Assembly (NCBI RefSeq): GCF_002188465.1
Contig: NZ_NINW01000024.1
Location: 62,001-126,000, forward strand
DNA length: 64,000 bases
Direction: 5' to 3'
Source of the DNA: Pigmentiphaga sp. NML080357
GTDB lineage: Bacteria; Pseudomonadota; Gammaproteobacteria; Burkholderiales; Burkholderiaceae_B
Below the pieces are notes generated by a model that had not been told where the DNA came from, ran no database searches, and saw nothing but the letters and a program-made list of their open reading frames with translations. The translations under genes and the position numbers were made by a program. This document shows, piece by piece, positions 8,103 through 16,719 of this stretch (the first letter of the stretch is position 1; the number at the start of each line of letters is the position of its first letter).

Positions 8103-8774
8103 ATGCCCGATACCACGCCCAGGAAAAAGCCAAGAATCAAGCGCTCCGCCGGCCATCCCACCGAGAAGACCATGGTGGGCAAGGCCGCGATCGTCGATGC
8201 CGCGCTCGCCCTGATGAAGACCAAGACGCCGCAGGAGCTGAGCGTATTGGAAATCGCGACGGCCGCGGGCGTGGACCCGGCCCTGATCCGGTATTACTTC
8301 ACCAATAAGCAAGGCCTGATGCGCGCCGTGGCCACGCATCTCATGGACCAGGTGCAGGCCCGGAGCCAGGTGATGCTGGGCGAGGATGCGCCGCTGGAGG
8401 AGCGGATACGCAAGCGCCTGGTGCTGCTGATCGAGGCGCTGGAAGACAACCCGCGCTTCCTGCAGCTCGTGCTCAATGAAATCTACAGCCATGCCGATAC
8501 GCCCGAGCGCATCGATACGCTGCAGGGCGTGGCGTCGCGGGGCCTGGCGCTGAGCGAGGCCTTGCTGGTCGCCCGCGAGGGCGATCCGCCGCTTGAAAAG
8601 ATCGACCCGCGATTTCTTCATGTCGCCTTCCTGGGACTTTGCACGTTCTTCATGGACGCCCAGCCCATGCTCAAGGTCCTGTTCAGCGAAGAGCGCGAGC
8701 GCAAGCACCTGACCGAGAACTATCTCGATTTCGCCACGCGGCTCATCTTGCACGGCATCGTGAAAAAACGCTGA
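8103..8774 (+). CDS. TetR family transcriptional regulator
   Basis: A 223-residue protein with a basic N-terminal extension (TPRKKPRIKR) before the TetR HTH: AAIVDAALALMKTKTPQELS, IATAAGVDPALIRYYFTNKQGLM, about residues 27-75. The rest is the helical ligand-binding and dimerisation domain. It reads toward a Rieske oxygenase cassette whose promoter carries a perfect palindrome 73 bp after this stop. That position makes it the best candidate for the repressor of the cassette. The ligand is probably the oxygenase substrate (inference). Confidence 0.92.
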   Translation: MPDTTPRKKPRIKRSAGHPTEKTMVGKAAIVDAALALMKTKTPQELSVLEIATAAGVDPALIRYYFTNKQGLMRAVATHLMDQVQARSQVMLGEDAPLEERIRKRLVLLIEALEDNPRFLQLVLNEIYSHADTPERIDTLQGVASRGLALSEALLVAREGDPPLEKIDPRFLHVAFLGLCTFFMDAQPMLKVLFSEERERKHLTENYLDFATRLILHGIVKKR

Positions 8775-8817
8775 TCCGGGCGCCGCATCTTTGGTGTTTT
8801 CCCTCGCCTGAAATTTC

Positions 8818-8846
8818 TTGACACGAGTTTGGCCGGTCGATAATCT
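8818..8846 (+). promoter_or_regulatory. Strong sigma-70 promoter of the Rieske cassette
   Basis: TTGACA (8818-8823), a 17-bp spacer, then TAATCT (8841-8846). The -35 is consensus and the -10 is close to consensus. The operator palindrome begins at the next base, so transcription would start inside it. Confidence 0.75.
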
Positions 8847-8878
8847 GTTCTCTATTCCTAGTTTTAGGAATAGAGAAC
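8847..8878. promoter_or_regulatory. Perfect 14-bp inverted repeat, probable TetR operator
   Basis: Arms GTTCTCTATTCCTA (8847-8860) and TAGGAATAGAGAAC (8865-8878) are exact complements around a GTTT centre. The repeat sits directly on the expected transcription start. A repressor bound here would block the promoter, and the TetR gene just upstream is the likely owner. It could also form a hairpin at the 5' end of the mRNA. Confidence 0.7.
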
Positions 8879-8954
8879 AGCCAATGCCAGCGCCGTTTTT
8901 GGCGGGTCCGCGCATGAATGCTCCATGCGCGGACGGACTAATCGCGAGGAAGGT

Positions 8955-9257
8955 ATGCCCGAGCAATTCAATATCCGCCTGACCACCTGGAAGGCGAACG
9001 AACCCAGTCCTCACGCGGGCCTGGGTATGGTGGAGGCACCTGGGGAAGGCCTGAACCTTCGCTGGCAGAGCCGCGAGTCGGAGCCTACCGACTACGAGAA
9101 CGCGCTGGCCGACGCGATCGAGGGCGCCTACCTGGCCGGCGCGCGGACCGCGCAGCAGTTCGCCGACCACTTGAATGCGGCGGGTGTCGCGAGCCTGTCC
9201 GGCCGAGGCTGGAGCGCCGAGGCCCTGGAAGAAGAGATGGCCCGCCTCGGCTATTGA
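8955..9257 (+). CDS. Small recombinase-like helix-turn-helix protein
   Basis: A 100-residue protein with a good ribosome site (GAGGAAGG) before ATG at 8955. The C-terminal half (AYLAGARTAQQFADHLNAAGV, then LSGRGWSAEALEEEMARLGY) resembles the helix-turn-helix found in serine recombinases, where short arms read 'add rules, new name, long helix'. There is no catalytic domain. Small proteins of this kind are found beside Rieske oxygenase genes in related bacteria, and here it is the first gene of such a cassette. Its role is unknown; a DNA-binding or regulatory part is possible. Confidence 0.7.
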   Translation: MPEQFNIRLTTWKANEPSPHAGLGMVEAPGEGLNLRWQSRESEPTDYENALADAIEGAYLAGARTAQQFADHLNAAGVASLSGRGWSAEALEEEMARLGY

Positions 9258-9286
9258 GCCGTCCGCGCCTACCCATGGGAGCAGCC

Positions 9287-10270
9287 ATGAAATTGCTGTC
9301 CGTTGCAAGAACCGTTGCCTGTATTGCCACCCTGGCCGTGATGTCGCCGCAGGCCGGGGCGGAAAAATTGCGGGAAGTCACCTATCTGTTGCCGGCCCCG
9401 CCCAGCCTGCCCGCGTTTGCGCCATGGATGATCGCGCAGCAGAAAGGCTACTACTCGGAAGAAGGACTGAAGGTCAGTTTCGTCGTGGGCAAGGGTGGCG
9501 CCGACGTTGCCAAGCAGGTGGGGGCAGGCAACGCGCCACTCGGCGGCGGCGTGGGCGATACGCCCATCATCGTCAGGCCCAACGGCGTACCGGTCAAGGC
9601 GGTGGCCGTGCTGGGCGGGGCGTCGCTGATGCACCTGGCCATCAACCGCGCCGAGGTGCCGGGAAGCATTCCCGGCCTGAAGGGCAAGACCATCGGGGCG
9701 ATGTCCTATGCGGATACGACCTACTATGCGCTGCTCGGCATCCTGCGGGCGAATGGCTTGTCGAAGTCCTCGGTCGACATCCAGGCCAGCGGCCCTTCGG
9801 TCTGGCAACTGTTCGCGGAGCAGAAGATTCCCGCGCTGGCGTCGGTGCCGGAATGGACGGTCAGCGCGCAGGATGCGGGCGTCAAGGTCGAGGTCATTCC
9901 CGCGGACCGCTACTTCAAGAGCATGGCACAGGCCATCCTCGCTTCCGACGAGACCGTCAAGAAGGATCCGGAACTGATCCGGAAGTTCGTCCGGGCCACG
10001 CTGCGTGGCCTGGCGGACATCGTGCGCGATCCGGCGGCCGCGACCTCGGACTATGTGAAGGCGGTGCCCGGCTACCAGGGCCGCGAGAAATACGTCGAAT
10101 CCGTCCTCAAGCTGTACAACGCCACGGTCTACCAGGGCCAGCCCAGGCTCGGCGCCATCGACCCCGAGCGTGTCGCCACGCTCCAGAAGTTCTACCTGAA
10201 CGAAGGCATCATCGCGCGCGCGGTCCCGCTGGGCGATCTGTTCACGAACGACTTCGTGCCGGCGCAATAG
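9287..10270 (+). CDS. ABC transporter periplasmic substrate-binding protein (NMT1/SsuA-like)
   Basis: A 327-residue protein; ATG at 9287 gives a clear signal peptide (MKLLSVARTVACIATLAVMS, cleaved near QAGAEK). The mature part has the type of fold used for aromatic, sulfonate and thiamine precursors: LREVTYLLPAPPSLPAFAPWMIAQ, GYYSEEGLKVSFVVGKGG, and NAPLGGGVGDTPIIV. It sits between the HTH protein and the Rieske oxygenase. No permease or ATPase gene is adjacent, so the transporter partner must be elsewhere. The ligand is presumably the substrate of the oxygenase. Confidence 0.87.
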   Translation: MKLLSVARTVACIATLAVMSPQAGAEKLREVTYLLPAPPSLPAFAPWMIAQQKGYYSEEGLKVSFVVGKGGADVAKQVGAGNAPLGGGVGDTPIIVRPNGVPVKAVAVLGGASLMHLAINRAEVPGSIPGLKGKTIGAMSYADTTYYALLGILRANGLSKSSVDIQASGPSVWQLFAEQKIPALASVPEWTVSAQDAGVKVEVIPADRYFKSMAQAILASDETVKKDPELIRKFVRATLRGLADIVRDPAAATSDYVKAVPGYQGREKYVESVLKLYNATVYQGQPRLGAIDPERVATLQKFYLNEGIIARAVPLGDLFTNDFVPAQ

Positions 10271-10280
10271 GAATCCATTC

Positions 10281-11318
10281 ATGAACCCCATCGCCGAAGA
10301 ACGCCTCGCGCTTGCCGCCGCGGCCCGCGTGGAAACCGGCCTGCGCAATCTCTGGTATCCGGTCACGCCCAGCTACATGGTCCGGGATACGCCGCTGGGC
10401 ATCACCCGCCTTTCCGAGAACATCGTGTTGTGGCGCGACCGCGCCGGCGTCGTGCGCGCGGTCGAGGATCGCTGTCCCCATCGCGGCGCGCGTTTGTCGC
10501 TGGGCTGGAACCTGGGCGAGAAGATCGCATGCTGGTATCACGGCGTGGAAATCGACGGCGAGGGCAAGGTGGTCGACGTGCCCGCGCTGGAAACCAGCCA
10601 GCTGGTGGGCAAGAAGTGTCTTCGGTCGTATCCGGTGGTGGAATACGGCGGCGCCATTTTCCTGTGGTTCGGATCCGCCGGCCAGGAGGAGCCCACGTCG
10701 TTCTCGCTGCCCGAGGAAATGACGAGCGAGGAGTACTCCGGGTTCCTGTGCATGCAGAACTGGAAGTGCAATTACCGCTATGCCATCGATAACGTGATGG
10801 ATCTGATGCATGGCACCTACCTGCATTCGAACTCGCACTCGATGGCGGAAGGCGACAAGAAGGCGGAAATGGCGATCCGCTCCACCGAGCGCGGCATGAT
10901 CTTCGAGAAGGTCGGCCAGCGCGGGGTGAACTTCGACTGGGTGGAGTTCGGCCACGGCTCGTCGATGTGGATGCGCCTGTCGGTGCCTTATCGGCCGCAA
11001 TACGGCGGCGGCGAATTCTTCATCGTGGGCTTCGTCACCCCCGTGGACGATGCGAACTGCCAGGTGTACTTCTGGCGCATACGCAAATCGCGGGGCTTCG
11101 AGCGCAATGTGTGGCGTTTTCTCTATCGCAACCGCCTGGAGGGCCTGCACTGGGACGTGCTGGAGCAGGACCGCGTCGTGATCGAGAGCCTGGCGCGTCA
11201 CGCGCGCAACCAGGAGAACCTCTATTCCCACGATCTCGGCCTCGTGCGGGTACGGCGCGTGATGGAGAAACTGGCCAGGGAGCAGGTCGAGGCGGAACAC
11301 CCGCCCGCGCTTTTCTGA
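10281..11318 (+). CDS. Rieske non-heme iron oxygenase, alpha subunit
   Basis: A 345-residue protein. The Rieske 2Fe-2S centre is C65-P-H67 and C84-W-Y-H87. The mononuclear iron site follows the family pattern NxxDxxHxxxxH: N171, D174, H177, H182. Length and layout fit the vanillate demethylase/phthalate dioxygenase type (VanA-like), which demethylate or hydroxylate aromatic compounds with O2 and electrons from a reductase. No reductase lies in this cassette; a ferredoxin-type reductase is encoded at 58113-59144 but its pairing is unproven. It starts 10 bp after the binding protein, in the same operon. Confidence 0.92.
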   Translation: MNPIAEERLALAAAARVETGLRNLWYPVTPSYMVRDTPLGITRLSENIVLWRDRAGVVRAVEDRCPHRGARLSLGWNLGEKIACWYHGVEIDGEGKVVDVPALETSQLVGKKCLRSYPVVEYGGAIFLWFGSAGQEEPTSFSLPEEMTSEEYSGFLCMQNWKCNYRYAIDNVMDLMHGTYLHSNSHSMAEGDKKAEMAIRSTERGMIFEKVGQRGVNFDWVEFGHGSSMWMRLSVPYRPQYGGGEFFIVGFVTPVDDANCQVYFWRIRKSRGFERNVWRFLYRNRLEGLHWDVLEQDRVVIESLARHARNQENLYSHDLGLVRVRRVMEKLAREQVEAEHPPALF

Positions 11319-11384
11319 ACCGCAACCAAGCGTAGTCCCCTTCGGGCGGGCCTGCCCGATATCCTTCTTTCTTCAGGAACGACC

Positions 11385-12509
11385 ATGAAGCTCAGACTTT
11401 CAGGGGGGCTCGCGCTCGCCCTCGTTTCACTGCCCGGCCTGGCCCAGACGCCCGCCGGCAACGTGACGCTGTACGGCGCCATCGATACGGGCATCGAGTA
11501 CATCACCCATGCCGGCGCGGATGGCGGATCGGGCATGCGGATGCCGACGTTGACCGGCGGGCAATTGCCGTCCCGGTGGGGACTGCGGGGCAGCGAAGAC
11601 CTGGGCAACGGATTGCGGGGCATCTTCAACCTGGAGAGCGGCTTCTTCGCCGACACCGGCGCTTCCGGACAGTCCGGCAGGTTGTTCGGGCGCATCGCGG
11701 TGGTGGGCGTCGAAGGGCAGTGGGGCAGCTTCACGCTGGGCCGGCAGCCGACGATGCTGTCCTGGTCGCTGGCGGATGCCGACGTGATCGGGCCGTCGGT
11801 CTTCAGCATGGCGAGTTTCGACAGCTACATTCCCAACGCGCGCGCCGACAACTCGCTGGCCTACCGCGGCAAGTTCGGCGGACTGACGGTCGGCGCAACC
11901 TATTCGTTCGGGCGGGACACGGCGGCGGCCGGCAATTGCGGAGGCGAACGGCCGGGCGATGCGCAGGCGTGCAGGGGTTGGTCCGGCCTGTTGAAATATG
12001 ACGGCGGAGGCTGGGGAGTGGCCGCGGCCGTCGACGAGCAGCGCGGCGGTACCGGCGCGGTGCCGGCGGTGGTGGTCCCCGGCGTGGCGGGCGTCGCCAT
12101 CGCCTCGTCCGGCAGCCGCGACCGGCGCTATATCGCCAATGGCTACGTGCACATTGCCGACGTCAAGCTGGGCGCCGGTTGGATACATCGCCGCATCGAG
12201 GGCAGCGCCGCAGACGTCTCGACCAACCTGTATTTCCTTGGCGCGACCTATCCGATCGGCGCCTGGACGCTGAATGCGCAAGCTTCGCGGATGATCGCCA
12301 ACGCCTACCAGGCGAAGGGCACGATGCTCGTGGGGCGCGCGAGCTACAACTTCTCGCGGCGCACCGCGGCTTACGTCATGCTTGCGCACATGGGCAACAG
12401 CGGGGCGGGATCGGTGTTCTCGGTGTCCAGCAGCAGCATCGTGCCGTGGTCGCCCAAGGCAGGGCAGGGGCAGACCGGGGTGATGGCGGGGCTGCGGCAC
12501 GCGTTCTAG
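11385..12509 (+). CDS. Gram-negative outer membrane porin
   Basis: A 374-residue protein with a signal peptide (MKLRLSGGLALALVSLPGLAQ) and the opening NVTLYGAIDTGIEYI typical of trimeric porins of Burkholderiales. The loop-strand pattern RWGLRGSEDLGNGLRGIFNLESGFF, RLFGRIAVVGVEGQWGSFTLGR, and the C-terminal GLRHAF ending in Phe needed for assembly are all present. It forms a passive channel for small solutes. Lying 66 bp after the Rieske gene, it probably brings in the cassette substrate. Confidence 0.93.
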   Translation: MKLRLSGGLALALVSLPGLAQTPAGNVTLYGAIDTGIEYITHAGADGGSGMRMPTLTGGQLPSRWGLRGSEDLGNGLRGIFNLESGFFADTGASGQSGRLFGRIAVVGVEGQWGSFTLGRQPTMLSWSLADADVIGPSVFSMASFDSYIPNARADNSLAYRGKFGGLTVGATYSFGRDTAAAGNCGGERPGDAQACRGWSGLLKYDGGGWGVAAAVDEQRGGTGAVPAVVVPGVAGVAIASSGSRDRRYIANGYVHIADVKLGAGWIHRRIEGSAADVSTNLYFLGATYPIGAWTLNAQASRMIANAYQAKGTMLVGRASYNFSRRTAAYVMLAHMGNSGAGSVFSVSSSSIVPWSPKAGQGQTGVMAGLRHAF

Positions 12510-12533
12510 GCCCAGCAAGCGGGGCCAGTGGCC

Positions 12534-12550
12534 GCCGCCCGCAGGGCGGC
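12534..12550. terminator. GC-rich hairpin between convergent genes
   Basis: GCCGCCC, loop GCA, GGGCGGC. It sits between the convergent stops of the porin and the TonB receptor and may end both transcripts. There is no T-run, so Rho-independent action is uncertain. Confidence 0.4.
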
Positions 12551-12558
12551 GCGCCGGC

Positions 12559-14742
12559 TCAGAACTTGTACTTCAAGCTCACCGTGACGTTGCGGGGCGC
12601 GCCATAGGTGAGCTGGCTGTACGCCGAGAACATGCCGTAGTACTTCTTGTCGAACAGGTTGTTGATGTTCAGCTGCCCGGTCAGCTGCTTGGTGAACTCG
12701 TAGCGCGCCATGAGGCTGACCAGGGGGTAGTCCTTCTGCTCCACCTTTTCGATCACCCCGAGCGGGTTCTGCGCGTAGGTGTAGGTTTTTCCTTGCCAGT
12801 TCACGCCGCCGCCCACCGTCAGGCCGCTCCACGCGCCGGGCAGGCGGTAGGTGGTAAACAGCCGCAGCAGCCGGCGCGGATACAGGCTGTTTACGTCGGC
12901 GCCGTCGGCGTCCTTCGCACGGAAATGGGTGTAGCCGGCGGCCACGTTCCAGTTGGGCGCCACTTCGCCCGTGACTTCGAGTTCGAAGCCCTTGCTGGTG
13001 GCTCCGTCCACGGCGCGGTAGGCGGTCTCGGGCGGATTGGTGCCGGGCACCGTGTCCGTGGTCTGCTGCGCCAGGTTGCTCTGCTTGATGTGGAACACGG
13101 AAGCGGACGCGTTCACCCGGCCGTCCAGGAATTCGCCCTTGATGCCGGTTTCCATGGCCTTGCCGACGACCGGGTCGAGGTAGCGGCCGTTGATGTCGCG
13201 CGCGTTCTGGGGCTGGAAGATGTTCGTGTAGCTGGCGTACAGCGAGTACTTGTCGTTGAGGTCGTAGATCACGCCGGCGTAGGGCGTGACCTCGCCGTGG
13301 TTCTTGAGCTGGTAGGAGCCGCTGTAGGAAACGTCTCCCATCCTCTTGTAGTTCGTCACGCGGGCGCCGACGATCACCTTGAGCGGATCGGTCACGTTGA
13401 AGCGCGCGACGCCATAGAGCGCCTGCTGCTTGGTGCGCCCGTTCTCGTAGAAGGTGGGGTCGCCCCAGCTCGGTTCCGGAAAGGAGCCGTCCCAGGCGTT
13501 GAAGTCCGTCGCGAGGCCGCCCGCGGGATCCGCGGCGCGGCTGTCCGCGTTGAATTTCTGGCTGGAGTAGACGTAGCCGAAGGCCAGTTCGTGCTTGCGT
13601 CCCAGCAGTTCGAAGGGACCATCGGCTTGCACGGCCACGTCGTCCTGCGTCGTTTTCACGTCGTAGGACGCGGCGAAGGTCGTCATTCCCAGGCCGGTGG
13701 CCCTGTCCGGCGCGCCGGACAGGTACAGCAGGTGCGAATCGGCCTTGCGCTCGCCGCGGGTGTAGCTGAACCGGACTTTCCAGTCGTTGTCGAACCGGTG
13801 CTCGAGCGACGTGAAGTACGTCTGGTAGGTGGAGTCCCAGCGGGTCCAGTCGGCGGAGGAGGTCTTGGACCGGCTCCAGTTCGTGGGCGTGCCGTCGCTG
13901 TACCACAGCGGCAATCCACCCCACATCGGGCCGCGCGCCTTGTTTTTCTGGTAGCTCACGCCCGCGGTCAGCAGCGTGTTGCTGGTCAGGTCGGCCTCGA
14001 GCGTGGCGAAGAGCGTCTGGCTCTTATTGCTCAGGAGGTCGACCCAGCTGTCGCGTTCGGAATGCTCGCCCACCACGCGCATCCGCACTGTCTTGGCTTC
14101 GTTGACCGGCGTGGAGAGATCGACCAACCCGCGGCGCTGGTTCCAGTTGCCCAGGTTCACCTCGGCCTTGCCCGTGAATTCCTTGCTGCTGGCACGCTTG
14201 CGCACCATGTTGATGGCCGCGGATGGGTCGCCGGCGCCGGTGGTGAGCCCGGTCGCGCCGCGCACCACTTCCACGCGGTCGTACATGGACAGACTGGTGA
14301 AGATCTCGCCCGAGCTCCACGGCTGCTGCCAGGTGGTCGGGACGCCATCGATCATGAGCGTATTGATGTCGAAACCGCGGGCATTGAACTGGCCCCGGTG
14401 GGTTTCGTACTGGTTCACCGAGATGCCGGTGGTGTTGTTGACGACGTCCGTGATGGTCAGCAGGTCCTGGTCCTCGAAGCGCTGCTGCGTCACCACGGTC
14501 ACGGACTGGGGCGTGTCGCGCAGGCTCAGGCCCAGCGGGGTAGCGGTGCTGGAGACGCCCAGCGTGGTGTAGGAGCCCGTGCCTTCGGTGGTTTGCGCGT
14601 TCTCGTCCTGCCGGGACGCATTGACGGTGATTTCCGGCAGCACGGCCGGCGCCTGCTGCGCCGAGGCGAACAGCGGAAAGGCGGCGGCGATGCACAGGCT
14701 GAGGCGCTTGAGTCGAACGGGCACTACGGGACGGGCTGCCAT
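12559..14742 (-). CDS. TonB-dependent siderophore receptor (no signalling domain)
   Basis: A 727-residue outer membrane receptor. I chose ATG at 14742 (MAARPVVP) because AGGGAG lies just ahead; in-frame ATG 14757 is the alternative. Signal peptide, then plug domain (SLRDTPQSVTVVTQQRFEDQ, VVNNTTGISVNQYETHRG, VEVVRGATGLTTGAGDPSAAIN) and a beta-barrel ending in SLKYKF with terminal Phe. The plug pattern is that of ferric siderophore receptors. It starts directly with the plug, so unlike the receptor at 23871-26348 it cannot signal through FecR. A Fur-like box lies upstream, fitting iron repression. Confidence 0.93.
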   Translation of the reverse strand: MAARPVVPVRLKRLSLCIAAAFPLFASAQQAPAVLPEITVNASRQDENAQTTEGTGSYTTLGVSSTATPLGLSLRDTPQSVTVVTQQRFEDQDLLTITDVVNNTTGISVNQYETHRGQFNARGFDINTLMIDGVPTTWQQPWSSGEIFTSLSMYDRVEVVRGATGLTTGAGDPSAAINMVRKRASSKEFTGKAEVNLGNWNQRRGLVDLSTPVNEAKTVRMRVVGEHSERDSWVDLLSNKSQTLFATLEADLTSNTLLTAGVSYQKNKARGPMWGGLPLWYSDGTPTNWSRSKTSSADWTRWDSTYQTYFTSLEHRFDNDWKVRFSYTRGERKADSHLLYLSGAPDRATGLGMTTFAASYDVKTTQDDVAVQADGPFELLGRKHELAFGYVYSSQKFNADSRAADPAGGLATDFNAWDGSFPEPSWGDPTFYENGRTKQQALYGVARFNVTDPLKVIVGARVTNYKRMGDVSYSGSYQLKNHGEVTPYAGVIYDLNDKYSLYASYTNIFQPQNARDINGRYLDPVVGKAMETGIKGEFLDGRVNASASVFHIKQSNLAQQTTDTVPGTNPPETAYRAVDGATSKGFELEVTGEVAPNWNVAAGYTHFRAKDADGADVNSLYPRRLLRLFTTYRLPGAWSGLTVGGGVNWQGKTYTYAQNPLGVIEKVEQKDYPLVSLMARYEFTKQLTGQLNINNLFDKKYYGMFSAYSQLTYGAPRNVTVSLKYKF

Positions 14743-14866
14743 TTTCTCCCTCGTCATGATCTGTCTTTTGCTGGAACTGGAGTGCAAGATCCGGAGCGGG
14801 CGGCCGGCGGGACGTATCGTCAACCGGGCGCGGGATGGCCGGATTCCCCTCTTGCAAGATAACGAA

Positions 14867-14881
14867 TGATAATTGTTTTCA
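14867..14881. promoter_or_regulatory. Fur box-like site
   Basis: TGATAAT, one base, GTTTTCA: the first heptamer matches the Fur 7-1-7 consensus fully and the second at five of seven positions. It lies about 125 bp before the TonB receptor start on the minus strand, in an AT-rich patch unlike its surroundings. Confidence 0.6.
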
Positions 14882-14976
14882 TTTCTATTTGTTTCGTTTT
14901 TGTGTGAATGTCTGTTGCAGGCAACAGCATTGCCGAGTCCTGGAGCGGATGCATCGCGGTCGGGAAGGGGCCTTCG

Positions 14977-16545
14977 TCAGGCCGCGGCCAGTTCCACCGG
15001 CAGATACTTCAAGTTTTCGCCGAAGAAGCGCCGCTCGTCCGGGCGCAGGCTTCGCATCAGCTTGCGCAGACGCGCCACCGCCTCATAGGCCTGGGCGCAG
15101 AGCCCGCTCTCGTAGGCGCTGAACCAGGCCGTTTCGAGCAGCAGGTTCGCCATTTGCAAGGGGCCGTACTGCGCATGGCCAGCGTCGTGCTCCTCGAGGG
15201 TGAAGCGCGCGACGTTCGACCAGCTGGTATAGCCCTTGGCTGGGGAGAAGGGAGCATGATAGGGCTGCGTGGCCTGGACGACCTGCCCGATGGAAAGCGG
15301 CGCCTCGGCCTGGAAGCTGCGCAGATCCGGCTGGCGCTTCGCGGCGCATCCTCCCCGCGCGATCCGGAGCAGGAATACGGTGTTCCAGGCGGAGCCGCCG
15401 CCCACGCCGAAGCGGTCGCAGATCCATTCCGACAGGCCGATCCAGCGGATCGCCTGCAATTGCACGGCCCCGCCGGCGTCCCGGCGCGCGGGGTCCAGCA
15501 GTCCGTTGATCCAGAACAGCCAGAGCGACCAGCCGATGTTGGCCGCGACGTCCTGCGCGGACTCGATGGAGTCGGCCTCGTAGGCCGCCTGCAGGGCGCC
15601 GGACAGATCCTGGATGGCGCGCGTGGCGGCTTCGGCGCGTTCGGCGAGCGGCACGGTTTGCAGCGCCATGGCCACCGATTTGGATAGCAGGGCGCGCAGG
15701 TTGAGGAATTCGAAGCGCACGCGCGGGTTATAGCGGATGACCGGCTGCAGTTCGAGGTCGCCGCCGATGCGGGCAAGCTCGGCCTGCGCGGCCGGGACGC
15801 CGCCCTGGGCATAAAGATTCCAGCCATGCGCGATGGCGGCCATCGCGGCAAACGAGGGTAGGGCCGGGCGGTCGTCCTTCGCATGCAGGTAGGGCTGCAG
15901 GCGCAAAAGCGCATCCTCGCTGCGCTCCACTTGCCCGTGTCGGCGCCAGGCCAGGCTTTCCTTGAGCACGGAGAGGGCCGCCTGGAAATCGTCCTTCGCG
16001 GCCCGGTGCGCAACGCGAAAGCGCTGGGCCACGCCGCGCTCGCTGGAGGCACCCATGCCGTCCTTGGCCATGCGCAAGGCATGCGTGAGTTCATTCCAGT
16101 ACGTGACGTCCTGCATGACATAGGCAACCGGATCGCCGGCGCCGTCCTGCAAGGACTCGGCGCCGAGAAACGTCGAGACCCGCGCAAGGTCCACCGGCTT
16201 GCCGTCCAGCCGGATGTCCAGCCGCTGCGCCTCCCCGGGAGCCAGCCAGAACGGTCCGCGGCTGCGCCCGGCGAGTTCGAGCAAGGCGGGATCCCGGTCC
16301 GCATGCCGGCCCCAACCGACGGACACGCCCCAGGCGCGGTAATCCGCATAGGCGCGCGAGACCATCATGCGAAGCTTGGCAGCGCCGGGAAAGCGGGCCA
16401 GCAGAGCCGATACGGGCACCGGGCCGGCGCGTTGCCGGTCGGCGTAGTACAGGCGCAGGAGCAGCCACAGGGATTGATACCGCGCCGGGCGTCCATCGAC
16501 CTGGCAAGGAGGGCGAAGCTCGATGCGGACTTTGTTCCTGGGCAT
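14977..16545 (-). CDS. Conserved-looking protein of unknown function, 522 residues
   Basis: I do not recognise this family. The first 110 residues are basic and may form a winged helix (YQSLWLLLRLYYADRQ, VSALLARFPGAAKLRMMVSRAYADYRAWGV), a layout seen in regulators with a C-terminal helical repeat. From about 155 onward it is almost wholly helical, with helices like ALLRLQPYLHAKD, AAMAAIAHGWNLYAQGG and TRAIQDLSGALQAAYEA that suggest TPR-like solenoid structure. No signal peptide or membrane segment. It is divergent from the OXA beta-lactamase gene with 174 bp between, so the two may share a control region, though no link is shown. Confidence 0.7.
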   Translation of the reverse strand: MPRNKVRIELRPPCQVDGRPARYQSLWLLLRLYYADRQRAGPVPVSALLARFPGAAKLRMMVSRAYADYRAWGVSVGWGRHADRDPALLELAGRSRGPFWLAPGEAQRLDIRLDGKPVDLARVSTFLGAESLQDGAGDPVAYVMQDVTYWNELTHALRMAKDGMGASSERGVAQRFRVAHRAAKDDFQAALSVLKESLAWRRHGQVERSEDALLRLQPYLHAKDDRPALPSFAAMAAIAHGWNLYAQGGVPAAQAELARIGGDLELQPVIRYNPRVRFEFLNLRALLSKSVAMALQTVPLAERAEAATRAIQDLSGALQAAYEADSIESAQDVAANIGWSLWLFWINGLLDPARRDAGGAVQLQAIRWIGLSEWICDRFGVGGGSAWNTVFLLRIARGGCAAKRQPDLRSFQAEAPLSIGQVVQATQPYHAPFSPAKGYTSWSNVARFTLEEHDAGHAQYGPLQMANLLLETAWFSAYESGLCAQAYEAVARLRKLMRSLRPDERRFFGENLKYLPVELAAA

Positions 16546-16719
16546 GGAAGCAATACGAGGTGGAGGAATCGGCGGGCCGGTGCGGCACGCCAGGCGGCAG
16601 GTTACACCGGTTACAGCCGCGCGTTTTACCCGGGGCGACCGCCCGCTTAATCTTGCGCTGCCTTCACCCGGGGAGGGCGAACCCGTTCAGTCAACCACTT
16701 CTGAAAGTTCGCATACACC

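Noticed and set aside
12793-14862. 689-residue + strand frame across the TonB receptor
   Set aside because: Shadow of the receptor gene; no ribosome site, no domain, low-complexity composition.
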